From assembly GCA_036401375.1 (NCBI GenBank), contig DASWVB010000019.1, positions 1 to 64,000 on the forward strand: a DNA stretch of 64,000 nt. Reading direction: 5' to 3'. The notes beneath the pieces are model-generated. The model searched no databases and was not told the DNA's origin. It saw nothing but the letters and a program-made list of their open reading frames with translations. The stretch is from DASWUZ01 sp036401375. Lineage in GTDB: Bacteria > Acidobacteriota > Terriglobia > Terriglobales > Acidobacteriaceae. Position numbers and translations under genes: made by a program. This document shows positions 51,652 through 61,617 of this stretch, one piece after another (position 1 is the first letter of the stretch; every line of letters begins with the position of its first letter).

Positions 51652-53136
51652 ATGAGAACTCCGACTAAACCCGATAGACTCGTAGAGGCGACGCCGTCGC
51701 TACAGCGTCACCCACAACTCACTCAGGCCCAGAGAAGCGCGTTGCCTATCCTTCACGAAGATCGTCTGTTTCCCAGCGAACCTGAAATTCGGGCGATTGC
51801 AAGGCGGCTCTACGCCTCCATAAGAAATTTGCCGATCATCAGCCCGCACGGCCATACCGAGGCTGGGTGGTTCGCTGAAAACCTGCCCTTTCCTGACCCC
51901 ACGCGCCTGCTGATCCTCCCAGACCACTACATCTACCGCATGCTTTACAGCCAGGGCATTTCGATGAAAGAGCTCGGCATCAGGCAGGAGAACTTCAGCG
52001 GGTCGCGGCGTACATGGCAGATCTTTGCCGATAATTACTACCTCTTTCGCGGCACGCCCACCCGCATCTGGCTCGACTACGTCTTTCAAGAGGTCTTCGG
52101 CCTTGATCATCGTCTATCCAGCCATAACGCGGACCACTATTTCGACGTTATCTCGGAGAAGCTCCAGTCTTCCGAGTTCCTGCCCCGCACTCTTTACGAG
52201 CGCTTCAACATAGAAGTGCTCGCGACGACGGACTCGCCTCTTGATTTGCTCGCGCATCACAAGACTCTCCTCGAATCAGGGTGGGCCGGCAGGGTCCTCC
52301 CGACATTTCGCCCCGATGCCGTCGTCGACCCTGCCTTCGCCGGCTTTGAGCAGAACATCGCCCGCCTCGGCGAGCTCACCGGTGAAGATACGACACAATG
52401 GCGCGGATACCTTGCAGCGCTCGCCGCGACTCGGTTGAGGTTCAAGCAACTGGGCTGCACCGCGACCGATCACGGGCATCCCACCGCCAACACCGCCGAC
52501 CTGGATAAAGCCGCAGCCGCATCCCTCTTCGTGCAGATACTGCAGGGCAGTGCAAGCACCACGCAGCAGGAGCTCTTCCGCGCCCAGATGCTCACCGAAA
52601 TGGCGCGCATGAGCCTCGATGACGGGCTGGTGATGCAGATTCATCCAGGTAGCTCGCGCAACCACAATCGTCAGGTATACGAGGAGTTCGGGCGTGACGT
52701 CGGTGCCGACATTCCCACGCCCACCAACTACGTCTACGGTCTCAAGCCGCTGCTTAGTCGCTTCGGCAACGAGTCCGGGCTCTCGATCATCCTTTTCACT
52801 CTCGACGAATCGACCTACAGCCGCGAACTTGCGCCGCTCGCCGGGCACTACCCCTGTCTCCGTCTAGGCCCGCCGTGGTGGTTCCACGACAGCCCTGAGG
52901 GCATGACTCGCTTTCGCGAACTGGCTACCGAGACAGCCGGCTTCTACAACACCGTGGGATTCAACGACGACACGCGCGCATTTTTGTCGATCCCGGCGCG
53001 GCACGATGTTGCCCGCCGCATGGATTCAGGCTTCCTCGCAAAGCTTGTGCTCGAACATCGGCTTGATGAAGACGAAGCCTTTGAACTTGCAGGCGAGCTC
53101 ACCTGCGGATTGGTTCGACGTGCCTACAAACTCTGA
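51652..53136 (+). CDS. uxaC: Uronate isomerase
   Basis: About 494 residues. PIISPHGHTEAGWFAENLPF, with a metal-binding HGH, and FVQILQGSASTTQQELFRAQ are conserved in UxaC, which isomerises D-glucuronate to D-fructuronate and D-galacturonate to D-tagaturonate. The family normally starts around LHEDRLFPSEPEIRAIARRLY; the ATG at 51652 adds about 30 residues, so a later start such as the TTG near 51742 is possible. It begins the hexuronate operon. Confidence 0.93.
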   Translation: MRTPTKPDRLVEATPSLQRHPQLTQAQRSALPILHEDRLFPSEPEIRAIARRLYASIRNLPIISPHGHTEAGWFAENLPFPDPTRLLILPDHYIYRMLYSQGISMKELGIRQENFSGSRRTWQIFADNYYLFRGTPTRIWLDYVFQEVFGLDHRLSSHNADHYFDVISEKLQSSEFLPRTLYERFNIEVLATTDSPLDLLAHHKTLLESGWAGRVLPTFRPDAVVDPAFAGFEQNIARLGELTGEDTTQWRGYLAALAATRLRFKQLGCTATDHGHPTANTADLDKAAAASLFVQILQGSASTTQQELFRAQMLTEMARMSLDDGLVMQIHPGSSRNHNRQVYEEFGRDVGADIPTPTNYVYGLKPLLSRFGNESGLSIILFTLDESTYSRELAPLAGHYPCLRLGPPWWFHDSPEGMTRFRELATETAGFYNTVGFNDDTRAFLSIPARHDVARRMDSGFLAKLVLEHRLDEDEAFELAGELTCGLVRRAYKL

Positions 53137-53217
53137 CTGCGCTCGAGCACCCGCCGCCGCGGCTGGAGTCGCCATCGCGCGCATCGCCGCATGCCAACCG
53201 CAACCCGGTTCCCTGCG

Positions 53218-54492
53218 ATGAGCCTCTACTTGAGCATGGGCGGCCCCAACTTCGAGCTGTCTTCAGCGGATCTACAGGGCGGCCTGACGGAGGCGCTGAC
53301 CAGGCTGGGCGAACGAGGCCGCGTGCTCGTCGTACCTCCCGATCAGACGCGCTTTCACTCCCGCGCAGGCGAGTTGACGCAGTACGCCTATGCATACTAC
53401 AGAGAACGGATGTGGGCGGTACTGCCTGCGCTCGGCACCCACGCTGCGATGTCACCCGCGCAACTGACGCGCATGTTCGGCGAAATACCTCACGAACTCT
53501 TACGTGAACATAACTGGCGCACCGGCATCGAAACTATCGGCGAAGTGCCCGCAGAGGTCATTGAGCAACTATCCGAGGGCAAGCTCAGCTACGCCTATCC
53601 GGCTCAGGTGAACACCTTGATTTCGCGCGGCGGAGCGGACCTCATACTCTCGATAGGACAGGTCGTGCCGCACGAGGTTATTGGCATGGCTAACTACAAC
53701 AAGAACATTCTCGTTGGCACCGGCGGACGCGAAGGTATCAACCGAAGCCACTACCTCGGAGCCGTCTACGGTATGGAGCGCATCATGGGACGCGCAGACA
53801 ACCCGGTTCGTCAAATGCTCAACTACGCGGCTAACCACTTCCTGGGCCACCTGCCAATCGTCTACGTGCTCACCGTCGTCAGCCGGACGGTGGAGGGACA
53901 CCTCGCAGTGCGCGGCCTCTTCGTCGGCGATGATGTGGAGTGCTTTCACCTCGCCTCGAATCTCAGCTTGCAAGTAAACTTTGAAGTGCTCGAACGGCCC
54001 CTGCGTAAGGTTGTGGTTTACCTCGATGCTCACGAGTTTCGCAGCACCTGGTTAGGGAACAAGGCCATTTACCGGACCCGCATGGCTCTTAGTGACGGCG
54101 CCGAGCTGATCATCTTAGCACCGGGGCTCAAAGAGTTCGGAGAGGATCCAGCCATCGATCGACTGATCCGCAAGTATGGCTACAAGGGAACGCCTGCAAC
54201 TCTAGCTGCCGTCGACGAACATGCAGATCTCGGCGACGACCTAAGCGCGGCCGCGCATCTCATCCACGGCTCCGCTGAGGGGCGGTTCAACATCACCTAC
54301 TGCCCGGGTTCGCTGACCCGCCAGGAAATCGAGGGCGTCGGGTTCGAATACGCCGACCTCAATGCCATGATCACGCGCTATGACCCAGCCCATTTGCAGC
54401 ATGGGTATAACGTCGTAGATGGTGAGGAGGTGTTTTACATTTCCAACCCCGGCCTCGGCCTTTGGGCGCAGCGCGAAAGACTCGACACATGA
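53218..54492 (+). CDS. LarA-like (lactate racemase-domain) protein, hexuronate operon
   Basis: About 424 residues with the LarA-like domain (PF09861). VVPPDQTRFHS fits the nucleotide-binding loop, ALGTHAAM has a His in the expected position, PHEVIGMANYNKNILVG contains the His and Lys that bind the nickel-pincer cofactor in lactate racemase, and INRSH is another His. This suggests a nickel-dependent racemase or epimerase of a sugar acid, as expected from the neighbours uxaC and uxaE. The substrate is inferred. The ATG at 53191 is an alternative start, but SLYLSMGGPNFEL fits the family from 53218. No larB, larC or larE gene for cofactor synthesis is in the window. Confidence 0.78.
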   Translation: MSLYLSMGGPNFELSSADLQGGLTEALTRLGERGRVLVVPPDQTRFHSRAGELTQYAYAYYRERMWAVLPALGTHAAMSPAQLTRMFGEIPHELLREHNWRTGIETIGEVPAEVIEQLSEGKLSYAYPAQVNTLISRGGADLILSIGQVVPHEVIGMANYNKNILVGTGGREGINRSHYLGAVYGMERIMGRADNPVRQMLNYAANHFLGHLPIVYVLTVVSRTVEGHLAVRGLFVGDDVECFHLASNLSLQVNFEVLERPLRKVVVYLDAHEFRSTWLGNKAIYRTRMALSDGAELIILAPGLKEFGEDPAIDRLIRKYGYKGTPATLAAVDEHADLGDDLSAAAHLIHGSAEGRFNITYCPGSLTRQEIEGVGFEYADLNAMITRYDPAHLQHGYNVVDGEEVFYISNPGLGLWAQRERLDT

Positions 54493-54522
54493 TGCGCCCG
54501 TTCTTCCAATGGAGAGAAAGAG

Positions 54523-55824
54523 ATGAGCAGCGTACTGGAGTTAGGAAAATATTCTATCGGCGTAGGAGACCGTTTCGCGCACCAGGCGAAGGCACAATTG
54601 CAAGCGTGCATTATGGCGGCCAGTCAAGGTGTCGAAGTAATCCCCGTTTGGAACAAGTCAAATCGCGAACACACCATCATTGGATCCCATCCCTCCGAGA
54701 CTCGGGCCGCGGCGGACGCTGCCGTAAAGGCGCTCGACTGGAAGCAGCCCTACTTCTGCGATGCAGATCATATCAATCTTGAAACCGTGGAGCGGTTCAT
54801 CAGCTCATGCGACTTTTACACCATCGATGTGGCGGACCTGATCGGCAGGCCAGCCGACAGCCCGTCCATTCACGCCTTCCTCAAGAGACACAGTGAGCTA
54901 CAGGGCAAGGTAAAGATCGAGGGCATCGGGGAGAGCTTTGACATCACTTCTGAGTTCCTCAGACAAGTCGCTGGCAAATATCTCGCAGCGGTACAGCATG
55001 CGGCTACCATCTACAGGAAGATTGAAGATGAAAAGGGAAAGGGCACCTTCGTCACTGAGATTTCGATGGATGAGACCGACTCGCCACAGACTCCCATTGA
55101 GCTGCTCATCATACTCGCGGCCATAGCGGACGAGGGCATCCCCATTCAGACCATCGCGCCAAAATTCAGCGGGAGATTCAACAAGGGGGTCGATTACGTC
55201 GGCGACGTGAGCCTCTTCTCGAAGGAGTTCTCGGCCGATATCGCGGCCATCGGCTACGCAATAAAGCAATACGGCATGCCATCTGGACTCAAGCTTAGCG
55301 TGCACTCGGGCAGCGACAAGTTCTCAATTTACAGACCCATCCACGAGACCATCAAAGCGACCGGCGCGGGCGTTCACGTCAAAACGGCGGGCACCAACTG
55401 GCTCGAAGAGCTCGTCGGACTTGCAGAGGCGGGCGGCCCCGGTCTTGAACTAGCCAAGGAGATCTACGCCGCGGCTTATTCGCATCGTGAGGAGTTATGC
55501 GCGCCCTATGCGACAGTGATCGACATCGACCCGGCAAGGCTCCCCTCTCCTGAAGAGGTGGCGCGTTGGACGTCGCGGCAATATACATCGGTACTGCGGC
55601 ACGACCAGAAGTCCCCAGCGTATAACAGCAGCTTCCGTCAGCTCCTGCACGTTGGCTTTAAAGTTGCAGCGCAGATGGGCATCGAATACCTCGACCTGCT
55701 CGATGCCAACCAGGCCATCATCGCAAAGAATGTGACGGAGAATTTGTTCGAGCGTCACCTCGCACCCATCTTCCTTGGCCAATCAAGCTCGCAGACATTA
55801 CGAGAGGAACACTCCGCAGAATGA
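54523..55824 (+). CDS. uxaE: Tagaturonate epimerase
   Basis: 433 residues, matching the UxaE family (PF16257), which epimerises D-tagaturonate to D-fructuronate. Visible family segments are YSIGVGDRFAHQAKAQL, PYFCDADHINLETVERF, VTEISMDETDSPQTPIE and LSVHSGSDKFSIYRP, which include acidic and His residues probably binding metal and substrate. The ATG has GGAGAG-type purines upstream and the end overlaps the next gene by 4 bases. Together with UxaC it links galacturonate and glucuronate to one route. Confidence 0.9.
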   Translation: MSSVLELGKYSIGVGDRFAHQAKAQLQACIMAASQGVEVIPVWNKSNREHTIIGSHPSETRAAADAAVKALDWKQPYFCDADHINLETVERFISSCDFYTIDVADLIGRPADSPSIHAFLKRHSELQGKVKIEGIGESFDITSEFLRQVAGKYLAAVQHAATIYRKIEDEKGKGTFVTEISMDETDSPQTPIELLIILAAIADEGIPIQTIAPKFSGRFNKGVDYVGDVSLFSKEFSADIAAIGYAIKQYGMPSGLKLSVHSGSDKFSIYRPIHETIKATGAGVHVKTAGTNWLEELVGLAEAGGPGLELAKEIYAAAYSHREELCAPYATVIDIDPARLPSPEEVARWTSRQYTSVLRHDQKSPAYNSSFRQLLHVGFKVAAQMGIEYLDLLDANQAIIAKNVTENLFERHLAPIFLGQSSSQTLREEHSAE

Positions 55825-56597
55825 GCACGCCTTCGCTTCAACTCGACCACAAAGTAGCCGTAGTCATCGGTGGAACTTCAGGCATAGGCCGCGCCCTCAG
55901 CCTCGGACTAGCCGATGCGGGTGCCGACGTGATCGCAACCGCACGTCGTAAGGATCAGATCGAAGAAGTAGCAGTCGAGATTGAGTCTCGAGGCAGGCTC
56001 ACAGCCCGTATTGCGTCCGACGTCGGAGACCGGGCCTCTATTCAGGGCGTGCTTGACAGGACGCTGGAGGAGTTCGGTAAGGTTGACATTCTCATTAACT
56101 GTGCGGGCAAGATCAAGCGTGCGCCAACGCTCACCTTTTCTGAAGATGAATGGCAAAGCATCCTCGACACCAACCTGACTGGCACATTTCGAGCCTGCCA
56201 GATCTTTGGTAAGCAAATGCTTGACCGCGGCTACGGACGCATCATCAACATCGCCTCGTTGAACAGCTTCGTCGCGCTATCAGAGGTCGCCGCCTACGCT
56301 GCCAGCAAAGCCGCAGTCGCTTCGCTTACTAAATCGCTCGCCGTTGAGTGGTCTCGACACGGGGTCAACGTAAATGCGATAGCCCCGGGTGTTTTCCGAA
56401 CAGCCCTGAATGCGGAGTTGCTGGACAGAACACCCCGAGGTAAGGAGTTACTGATGCGCACCCCCATGGGCCGCTTTGGCAGGACCGAAGAGGTCGTCGG
56501 GGCGGCTGTCTACCTCGCCTCCGACGCAGCATCTTTTGTCACTGGGCAGGTCTTGGTGGTGGACGGTGGCTTCCTCGCTAGCGGGGTCAACCAGTAA
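55821..56597 (+). CDS. SDR oxidoreductase, probable fructuronate/mannonate or ketogluconate dehydrogenase
   Basis: 258 residues of classical SDR. The cofactor motif VVIGGTSGIGRALSLG, catalytic Ser (IASLNS) and Tyr/Lys YAASKAAV are present. VDGGFLASGV is the usual C-terminal end. It overlaps uxaE as ATGA. Given the operon, reduction of D-fructuronate to D-mannonate is likely; a KduD-like reaction is possible. Confidence 0.82.
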   Translation: MSTPSLQLDHKVAVVIGGTSGIGRALSLGLADAGADVIATARRKDQIEEVAVEIESRGRLTARIASDVGDRASIQGVLDRTLEEFGKVDILINCAGKIKRAPTLTFSEDEWQSILDTNLTGTFRACQIFGKQMLDRGYGRIINIASLNSFVALSEVAAYAASKAAVASLTKSLAVEWSRHGVNVNAIAPGVFRTALNAELLDRTPRGKELLMRTPMGRFGRTEEVVGAAVYLASDAASFVTGQVLVVDGGFLASGVNQ

Positions 56598-56631
56598 GCG
56601 TAAACTTACTGCTCCTCGAGAGGGACCCAAA

Positions 56632-57345
56632 TTGACACAGCGCGCCCGATTCCCTGCCGGTCAAACACTGCTCATCGACGCAGACGACACGCTTTGGGAG
56701 AACAACATCTACTTCGAGCGCGCCATTGCCTCGTTCATCTCCTACCTCGATCATCACGAGTACACGGCAGACGAGGTACGCATGAAACTGAATGCAGTGG
56801 AGCGAGAAAGCATCCTCGCACAAGGCTACGGACTCACCAGCTTTCGCCACTCCCTTATCACCTGCTCCGAGCGCCTCAGCGTCGCACCGATGACTGTAGA
56901 CCGGCACGAGCGTATTGCCGGTTTTGCGGCGTCCATAGCCGAAGCAGAAATTGAATTGCTCCGTGGCGTGCGCGAAACGTTGCCGCTGCTCTCGGCGAGG
57001 CACAAGCTGATCTTGATGACCAAGGGAGATGAGGGCGAACAGGCAGACAAGTTCCAACGCTCTGGAGTCACCGGATACTTCAGCGGGGTCGAGATTCCTG
57101 CGGAAAAAGATCTAGTCGCCTACACGTCGGTCTGCGTGAAACATCATCTTCTGCCAGCAACGACCTGGATGATCGGCAACAGCCCCAGATCAGACGTCAA
57201 CCCCGCATTGGCAGCTGGCCTGAATGCCGTTTTCGTAAGGCATCCTCACACCTGGGTGCTGGAACATGAGGAGATCTCGCCCGCTCCTGAGGGACAGCAC
57301 CTGATCCAGGTAGACTCCTTCGCCGAACTCGCCAACTACTTCTAA
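56632..57345 (+). CDS. HAD-superfamily hydrolase
   Basis: About 237 residues. TLLIDADDTLWENN has the HAD DxDxT nucleophile site, LILMTKGDEGEQAD motif II (Thr) and later NSPRSDVNPALAAGLN the acidic motif IV. These enzymes are phosphatases of sugar phosphates or nucleotides. The TTG at 56632 has GAGAGGGA upstream; an in-frame ATG at 56476 would start in the SDR gene. Last gene of the hexuronate operon; its substrate is unknown. Confidence 0.82.
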   Translation: MTQRARFPAGQTLLIDADDTLWENNIYFERAIASFISYLDHHEYTADEVRMKLNAVERESILAQGYGLTSFRHSLITCSERLSVAPMTVDRHERIAGFAASIAEAEIELLRGVRETLPLLSARHKLILMTKGDEGEQADKFQRSGVTGYFSGVEIPAEKDLVAYTSVCVKHHLLPATTWMIGNSPRSDVNPALAAGLNAVFVRHPHTWVLEHEEISPAPEGQHLIQVDSFAELANYF

Positions 57346-57352
57346 CCTTGTC

Positions 57353-60211
57353 CTAGTGCGCTCTGGAAGTAGCTGCGTGGAAGGCCGGGTTCTTCCCTAT
57401 GCTTATCAAGTTGGAGAAGATGCGAAAAGAACCTGGCACACCCTCAGGCATCTGACGAAAAAAAGCGTAAGCCGTATAGACATAGGCACCGTCGCCGTAG
57501 TGGGCATAAAGCAAACCACCCTCTTGCGGCTCCTGGCTGGCATCGTGCATCTCCGTCAGCGCGACGAAGTGTGGATCCCAGGATCGCATGAAGCCATGCC
57601 CGCGCTCTTCCACCCAGCCATTGAAATCCGCACTCGTTATCTTGTTGGGCCAGGACAGGATCGGGTCTTGGGGGACAAGGATAGTTACAGGTTTGTCCTC
57701 TTCGACAACTCGCGCCGGATCGCCCCCAAAACTCAAAGGATAAGGAGCAAAGTTGTGGTCGTAATCTCCCGCTTGATACTGGACGATCACCACTCCTCCT
57801 TGCTTTACATAGTCGAGCAAGCGATCCTTGGCTGTCTTTAACTCAGGCCGCGCGCCGTAAGCCCGAATTCCGATTACGATGGCATCGTAGCCGGAAAGAT
57901 CAACTCCGGCCAAATCCTGAGCCGAAAGCTGCACCGGGCGAAGGCCAAGATTCTCCAGCGAACGCGGCACATCGTCACCCGTACCCATGATGTAAGCGAG
58001 CTTTAATCCCGGCGCTAGCTTCACATCAACTCCGGCGGTGCGATAACTCGCACGACGGTAGTAGGGGTAAGGGCGCAACCCAGGGTAGCCCGCCATCTGA
58101 AAACCTTCGCGATACTGCCTGCCATTGCACTCGGCCACCGCATTGATGACATAAGGCTCTGGCTCCGCTGATTTGGGAGTGACCTCAAATCCGATCACGT
58201 TCTCGTCGCCGCTTCTTGACATCTCGAAGCTGCCTAAAGAAGGTAGCGCGCTCCATCCATGAGGGAGCTCAAGGTGTACTGCTCCCCTTGCGGCGCTCTT
58301 GACACTGCTATGAACCGTTACATTCAGGTGGAAGGTAGTGCTCCCCAGTGGCACGATCCCAGCCTGCGGATCGACAGTCACAGAGATTGCGGGCGCTACC
58401 AGCAGAGGATCTAAACCGGCCGCCTGACTAGTGGACAGCCTCGCGGCCTGTACCGTGGTCGTTATGTGCGCCTCTACTCCATGGTAGGAATACTGCAACT
58501 CCGCAGTCAACGGATATGGAGTTTCCGGCTCGTTTAGGTAACGCAAATCCCTGATGTCGTAGTAAGGCTGCTCAACGCTAGGACGATCGAAGTAGGGGCG
58601 CGTTAGCTCAGCGGATTCTGGCACCGTTACTGTTACGTTTCTATCGATGCTCGCGCTCGCGCTTAGGTCTTGAACCTCTGCTCTGCCGGCCGGTGGAACG
58701 AATTTCCACTCTGGCCCTGCGAAAGATCTCAGGTCCGTCCCATTTACTGTTACATTCTCACGGCCCTCGTTGACGACATGCAGATCGACGCCGAATCTCT
58801 GTCCAGCAATCACGGTCGAAGGCTGCATACCCGTGACGGATGCACCATTGCCGCTCCCATCTGTAACCGTGGCAAGCATACTTACGCCAAGCGCCTCACC
58901 CAGAGCATCATTGAACTGCCGCTGCTTCACCAGCAACTCATGAGTCATGTTGTACTTCACGTCCCCGCTAAGGCTACTCCGGGCTAGTTCAGCGAGCAGT
59001 GACTCTGTCTGAGTAAGACCCGACGCTAGAAGAGACGCGATCTTTGAAGGATTCGCTGCATCGAACTCGACAGTTGCCTCTTCGACAACAGTATTCAAGT
59101 TGGCCAGGCGAGCGCGCCATTGACTCCGCTCCCCCACAGGCGCGTAGTCCGCGATACCGGCAAGCGAGACGTCAATGCCGGCGAAGAAGCCTTCCTCATG
59201 CGGAGGCAGGATGGCGCCGACACGAGACGCATAGAGATGGTAAGGGCTGAAGACTGGCCGAACCGGCGGGATCGCCAGGCCGCCATTTTGGGATTTCTGC
59301 CGGCCCAGACCCTCACGACTTATGTTGAAGTAGGATTGCCGAAGCAAGGGGTCATACTCGCCGGAAGGAACGGAAACCGTCTCCGACGGAATGCCCGCAA
59401 TGTACGTGTCATCAACGTAGTTGCGGAAGCGGACCGGCTCCCAGTGTCCCGTCGCCGAGTCATAGATTCCCTTTTCACCGGTTCGCGCCGATGGAACCCG
59501 CGCATAGACCTTCAGTGGCGCCCATGGTAGCAGTCCCGCCTTGATCTGGTCGGGGAACATCTTCGGATCGGCAGCCGCCTTAAATACCTCCTGCGCAATG
59601 GCACCGGAGACCTGATGCTGGCCGTGCCCATCAGAGACGTTGCCGGCAAAGCTTGAAGTCACAACCAGCGGCCGCGTCATGCGAACCACACGAACCGCAT
59701 CGTAGAGCACACGATCATGGCCCCACAGTTTCATGGACTCTTCAATTGTCTTTGAGAAGCCGAAATCTGCGACCCTCGTAAAGTACTGATGTACGCCGTA
59801 GTATTCGTCAGCTGCGAGCAACTCCTCTGTGCGAACCAGTCCAAGCTGGTCCCAGAAGTCGGAGGACATGGCATTCTGGCCCCCCTCACCGCGGTTGAGG
59901 GTGAGTAACGTGGTGTCTACGCCCTGACCGCGACTCTCGTACGTCAGCGTCCCGCCGTCTTCGTCATCCGGATGCGCAACAATGGCAATCAGGCTCGCGC
60001 GGGTATGGAGTTTGCGCAAGCTCTGCCTAACGGCGGCGGCTCCGCGATCAATGTCGAGAGGCGTCGCTTGTGGAGAGGCGCCTGACATCTCTGACTGAGC
60101 GAAGGCGCGCGAGTACGCGCCGCCAGCAGACAACAACGCGAGCACCAGAGCGAACCTAAGTGTGCATCGCGAGAGCGATTCACAGCTATGCGAAAACACT
60201 CTCCTAGGCAA
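57353..60211 (-). CDS. Large secreted PIG-L deacetylase with GATase-like domain
   Basis: About 952 residues. A signal peptide (FALVLALLSAGGAYSRAFA) is followed by a PIG-L/LmbE domain with AIVAHPDDEDGGTLTYESRG (the AHPDDE zinc site, near residue 79) and HGQHQVSG, typical of N-acetylglucosaminyl deacetylases. The middle has beta-sandwich repeats (about 450-700), and the C-terminus resembles a glutamine amidotransferase-like fold (LSGYDAIVIGIRAYGARPELK). TTG at 60211 has a purine-rich GAGGGGGAG eight bases upstream. Its glycan substrate is not known. Confidence 0.88.
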   Translation of the reverse strand: MPRRVFSHSCESLSRCTLRFALVLALLSAGGAYSRAFAQSEMSGASPQATPLDIDRGAAAVRQSLRKLHTRASLIAIVAHPDDEDGGTLTYESRGQGVDTTLLTLNRGEGGQNAMSSDFWDQLGLVRTEELLAADEYYGVHQYFTRVADFGFSKTIEESMKLWGHDRVLYDAVRVVRMTRPLVVTSSFAGNVSDGHGQHQVSGAIAQEVFKAAADPKMFPDQIKAGLLPWAPLKVYARVPSARTGEKGIYDSATGHWEPVRFRNYVDDTYIAGIPSETVSVPSGEYDPLLRQSYFNISREGLGRQKSQNGGLAIPPVRPVFSPYHLYASRVGAILPPHEEGFFAGIDVSLAGIADYAPVGERSQWRARLANLNTVVEEATVEFDAANPSKIASLLASGLTQTESLLAELARSSLSGDVKYNMTHELLVKQRQFNDALGEALGVSMLATVTDGSGNGASVTGMQPSTVIAGQRFGVDLHVVNEGRENVTVNGTDLRSFAGPEWKFVPPAGRAEVQDLSASASIDRNVTVTVPESAELTRPYFDRPSVEQPYYDIRDLRYLNEPETPYPLTAELQYSYHGVEAHITTTVQAARLSTSQAAGLDPLLVAPAISVTVDPQAGIVPLGSTTFHLNVTVHSSVKSAARGAVHLELPHGWSALPSLGSFEMSRSGDENVIGFEVTPKSAEPEPYVINAVAECNGRQYREGFQMAGYPGLRPYPYYRRASYRTAGVDVKLAPGLKLAYIMGTGDDVPRSLENLGLRPVQLSAQDLAGVDLSGYDAIVIGIRAYGARPELKTAKDRLLDYVKQGGVVIVQYQAGDYDHNFAPYPLSFGGDPARVVEEDKPVTILVPQDPILSWPNKITSADFNGWVEERGHGFMRSWDPHFVALTEMHDASQEPQEGGLLYAHYGDGAYVYTAYAFFRQMPEGVPGSFRIFSNLISIGKNPAFHAATSRAH

Positions 60212-60731
60212 CGCTCACACTCCCCCTCGCCACCTTCACCGTCGTGATCAATTGGCCCGCGTGCCTCTGCGTATGGTCCGCGATGTGCACAATGATTCCT
60301 CCAATGGAGGTGGCGGTCTGCTCTCTTCCCACACTGCGGGATACGTCGAGATCACACGTGGCAAGAGCATGCAGCCGGCGGATAGCCTTCTCGCGAGCCA
60401 TATTCCATCCCGCAAGCAGCTCTTCCATCCCCTTGCCGCCGCTCATTTCAGTACCTAGCTCGGCTAATTGCATCTCGGTCAGATTCTTTCCCTCGGCATA
60501 GGTGAGCAGGCGATCAAGACTTCCGGCAAGATGACGTAGATGAAATGAGACGGGCTCAATCCCGCATGGCCGTGCATCTATTTGCTCTCTTGCCAGCCCT
60601 TCACACCAGTTTTGGACGTCCTCGTCTGCCAGTTCGACGGCGTGCACAGCCGCTCGCACGACGACGGGCAAAATCGCGTGGGTTCCCCTGAGCCAGGGCT
60701 CTGGTAGATCTCCGATGCGAACACGCAGCAT
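60204..60731 (-). CDS. DinB-family protein
   Basis: About 175 residues of a four-helix DinB/DUF664-type fold: VSFHLRHLAGSLDRLLTYAEG has a His near the first site, and IIVHIADHTQRHAGQLITTVKV carries the clustered His of the metal site. These proteins are bacillithiol S-transferases or related thiol-transfer enzymes; the substrate is unknown. ATG at 60731 is four bases past the upstream stop, and its end overlaps the PIG-L start by 8 bases. Confidence 0.8.
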   Translation of the reverse strand: MLRVRIGDLPEPWLRGTHAILPVVVRAAVHAVELADEDVQNWCEGLAREQIDARPCGIEPVSFHLRHLAGSLDRLLTYAEGKNLTEMQLAELGTEMSGGKGMEELLAGWNMAREKAIRRLHALATCDLDVSRSVGREQTATSIGGIIVHIADHTQRHAGQLITTVKVARGSVSVA

Positions 60732-60735
60732 TGGC

Positions 60736-61617
60736 CTACAGACCCTTGAGAGCGCGAAACTCCCGCACCACGTCCGCGGGATCGCGATGCTGCCCATCGA
60801 CCGCGTTGTTCATTGCCTGCATCTCTCCCGCGGTCACCTTGCCGCCAAGATCTGCCATCGCTCCTCGCATCTGAGGCCAGCGTTTCAGCGCAGCCTCCCG
60901 CACCAGCGGAACAGCCTGGTATGGAGGAAAATAGTGGCGATCATCTGCGAGCACGGCTAGCCTGAATGCCTGGATCGGCCCATCCGTCGAGTTGCCGGCG
61001 ACGATATCTACCTGGTGAGCATTCAGAGCGCGGTACAGCAAGCCGAGGTCCATCACCCGCGGCGCACCCGCAAATTTTAGATTGTAAGCAGCACTCAACC
61101 CGCGCAGACCATCCGGCCTCTCCTCAAACTCGTAGCCAACACCCAGCCGCCAGTTCTCGGCCACCGTGGTTGCTTCGCTTAGCTTACCAAGCCCCAGTCG
61201 TTTAGCGTCATCCCCGCGCACCACCATGGCAAATGTATTTTCGAATCCGAGGGGAGCGGTGACCTCAACATTAAAGCGTTCGCGGTAAAGCCTTCTAACA
61301 GTGGCCAGTGCGGCAGCGGAGTCTTTCTCCACTGGCTGCTTGAGGATGGCCGTCAGCGCCGTTCCCGTGTACTCCACGTAGGCATCGATCCGCCCGGAGA
61401 TCAGCGCCTGGTGACTGATATAGCTGCCCGCCAGGTAGAATCGACGCTCCACCTTCATCCCCGTTTTGAACTCGATGTGCTGCGCCAGCAATTCTCCCAG
61501 CACCACCTGCTCGGTGAAGTTCTTGGCGCCTATCACGGGATGATCCGGGCGCGGCGGCGCACACGCCTCGAGGCTGATGAGGATCGCTGCAGCAGCAAGC
61601 GCCATAAAGACTTTCAT
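60736..61617 (-). CDS. Osmoprotectant/choline-type ABC transporter substrate-binding lipoprotein
   Basis: 293 residues with a lipoprotein signal (LAAAAILISLEAC). The OpuBC/ProX-like domain shows VIGAKNFTEQVVLGELLAQHIE and DAYVEYTGTALTAIL, the conserved start of compatible-solute-binding proteins. VGYEFEERPDGLRGL follows. It overlaps the permease gene by 4 bases. The substrate may be glycine betaine, choline or another small cation. Confidence 0.88.
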   Translation of the reverse strand: MKVFMALAAAAILISLEACAPPRPDHPVIGAKNFTEQVVLGELLAQHIEFKTGMKVERRFYLAGSYISHQALISGRIDAYVEYTGTALTAILKQPVEKDSAAALATVRRLYRERFNVEVTAPLGFENTFAMVVRGDDAKRLGLGKLSEATTVAENWRLGVGYEFEERPDGLRGLSAAYNLKFAGAPRVMDLGLLYRALNAHQVDIVAGNSTDGPIQAFRLAVLADDRHYFPPYQAVPLVREAALKRWPQMRGAMADLGGKVTAGEMQAMNNAVDGQHRDPADVVREFRALKGL

